Positions 62,902 through 64,000 of a DNA stretch of 64,000 bases are shown here, in pieces. The stretch covers positions 248,001 to 312,000 of the forward strand of contig CAWJPL010000035.1 of NCBI GenBank assembly GCA_963844695.1. Reading direction: 5' to 3'. The translations under genes were made by a program, and so were the position numbers. The DNA comes from RYN-230 sp963844695 (GTDB taxonomy: Bacteria; Actinomycetota; Actinomycetes; Streptosporangiales; Streptosporangiaceae). Below the pieces are notes generated by a model. It worked only from the letters and a program-made list of their open reading frames with translations. It was not told where the DNA came from and searched no databases. Position 1 is the stretch's first letter; every line of letters starts with the position of its first letter.

Positions 62902-64000
62902 TCAAGCCCGGCCCGGGTGCTCAGCCGCTGGTACCCGGGCCGGACGCTCAGGAGTCGCCGGACGCAGGAGGACCTTGGTGAAGCCGTCCACCCGCTGGTC
63001 GAACTTCTCGTAGGCGCCGGGCGCCTCGGTCAGGGGCAGCTCATGCGACACGAGCAGCGAGGGCGTGGCCCGGCCCGCCACGATCAGGTCGCGGAGCTGC
63101 TCGTTGTACCGCTTGACCGGGCACTGGCCGGTCCCCATGGCCTGCCCCTTCTGGAAGAACGTGCCGTAGTCGAAGCCGATCCGGCCCTGCTGCGCAGCCT
63201 TCGCTGGCCGCTCCGGGGTCACTGGGCACGTAGACGCCCACCACGCCGATCCCGCCGGTCGTCCGTGACCGACTTGACCAGGCCGTCCAGCACCATCTCG
63301 GGGTGCTCGTCACCGCCGGGTCATGGGCCTGGTAACCGACGGCCTCGATGCCGCGGTCCGCACCGAGCCCGTGGGTGGCGTCCATGATCTGCTCGGCAGG
63401 GTCGCCATCGGCGAGGTTGACCGGGGTGGCGTCGAACCGGGCGGCGAGGGCCAGCCGGTCCTTGTGCAGGTCCACCACATACACCTGCGACGCGCCCCGC
63501 AGATAGGAGCTGTGCGCGGCAAGCAGGCCGACCGGGCCCGCGCCGAAGACGACCACGGTGTCGCCCGGGCTGACGCCGGCGAGCGCCGCCCCGTGGTACC
63601 CGGTCGGGAAGATGTCCGAGAGCATGGTGAAGTCACGCTCGAACTCGGTGCCGGCGGGCAGCGGGAGCAGGTTGAAGTCGGCGAACGGCACCCGCAGGTA
63701 CTCGGCCTGGCCGCCCTGGTAGGGGCCCATCTGCGCGTAGCCGTACGCGGCCCCGTCCACCCCTTCGGTGGGGTTCATCCGCAGGCAGAACGAGGTCCAG
63801 CCGTCCACGCAGTTGCGGCAGCTGCCACAGGCGATGTTGAAGGGCACGGACACCCGGTCACCCGGCTTGATCCAGGTCACCCCGGGGCCGGTCTCCTCGA
63901 CGATGCCCATGTTCTCGTGGCCGAGGACCTTGCCCTCTTCCACGTTCGTCCGGCCTTCGTACATGTGCAGGTCGGACCCGCAGATGTTGGTGGTGGTGAT
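62902..64000 (-). CDS. Zinc alcohol dehydrogenase (glutathione-independent formaldehyde-dehydrogenase type), partial, frameshifted
   Basis: The 5' end lies beyond the window, reading TTTNICGSDLHMYEGRTNVE from about 63999. The zinc site is GHENMGIVEETGPGVTWIKP and CGSCRNC. Structural cysteines (CGSCRNCVDGWTSFC) are in place. The NAD fold is TVVVFGAGPVGLLAAHSSYL, then VYVVDLHKDRLALAARFDAT. Frameshifts near 63310 and 63220 are needed to continue via VGVYVPSDPGA and GQCPVKRYNEQLRDLIVAGR to the end, PERPARVPAAEHPGRA. The motif set points to the PF08240 zinc-MDR group with a long insert, as in formaldehyde dehydrogenase. Substrate uncertain. Confidence 0.75.

Noticed and set aside
1..64000. CRISPR array, Cas genes, tRNA or rRNA
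   Set aside because: No regular repeat-spacer series, Cas motif or tRNA-like fold was recognised by eye. A computer scan would be decisive.

Overview
The window is high-GC DNA from an actinomycete (Actinomycetota). The evidence is the codon usage, a DUF222/HNH (13E12-type) gene, ECF and SigB/F-type sigma factors, GTG starts that directly follow TANNNT boxes (leaderless transcripts), and many TTG/GTG starts with GGAGG ribosome sites. I cannot place it to genus. No rRNA, tRNA, CRISPR or complete transposon was seen.

Region 1 (1-15.35 kb) is accessory and decayed. It holds a broken AbiE-type toxin-antitoxin pair, a broken superfamily I helicase whose 3' half turns strikingly A-rich, a universal stress protein, an MFS exporter, a Tat-exported purple acid phosphatase with several frameshifts, and a DUF222/HNH gene. 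Degraded copies of that gene's HNH tail punctuate four cargo genes (11.2-15.3 kb). An 18-bp-period direct repeat (TACTTCGAC) occurs near both edges of this region.

Region 2 (15.4-18.2 kb) is a small ECF sigma operon with a LysE exporter and a RibD-like reductase. Region 3 (18.35-25.28 kb) is the most interesting part. A MetE-like zinc enzyme of the size and metal motif of epoxyalkane:coenzyme M transferase is followed by a tightly coupled operon of phosphosulfolactate synthase, an unknown 311-aa protein, an aspartase/fumarase-superfamily enzyme, a PLP D-cysteine-desulfhydrase-like enzyme and a second aspartase/fumarase member. This is the gene set of bacterial coenzyme M biosynthesis (XcbB1-E1 of Xanthobacter) plus one unexplained gene. 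A 15-bp terminator and an 8-bp palindrome separate the transferase from the biosynthetic operon.

Region 4 (25.3-39.2 kb) holds acetyltransferases, a 1.2-kb tandem duplication of a secreted-protein gene with its leader, a polysaccharide locus (processive GT2 synthase, GH26 and GH12 glycanases, a capsule-type epimerase), a NarL-type regulator divergent from a receiver-histidine-kinase hybrid, and a secreted beta-propeller. Region 5 (39.8-64 kb) carries NUDIX, ComF and DprA genes, an acyl-CoA dehydrogenase/ligase pair, an envelope quality-control block (FHA protein, HtrA, glutaminyl cyclase, FtsH-like ATPase, lipoprotein), two TPP enzymes, a LysM protein, an EamA exporter divergent from an Lrp regulator, an enolase-superfamily enzyme, a SigB/F-type sigma factor and a zinc alcohol dehydrogenase cut by the window end.

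More than twenty conserved genes carry clean one-base frameshifts across all regions. I think most of these are residual indel errors of a long-read assembly, so frameshifted entries are given over the whole gene, with the break noted.
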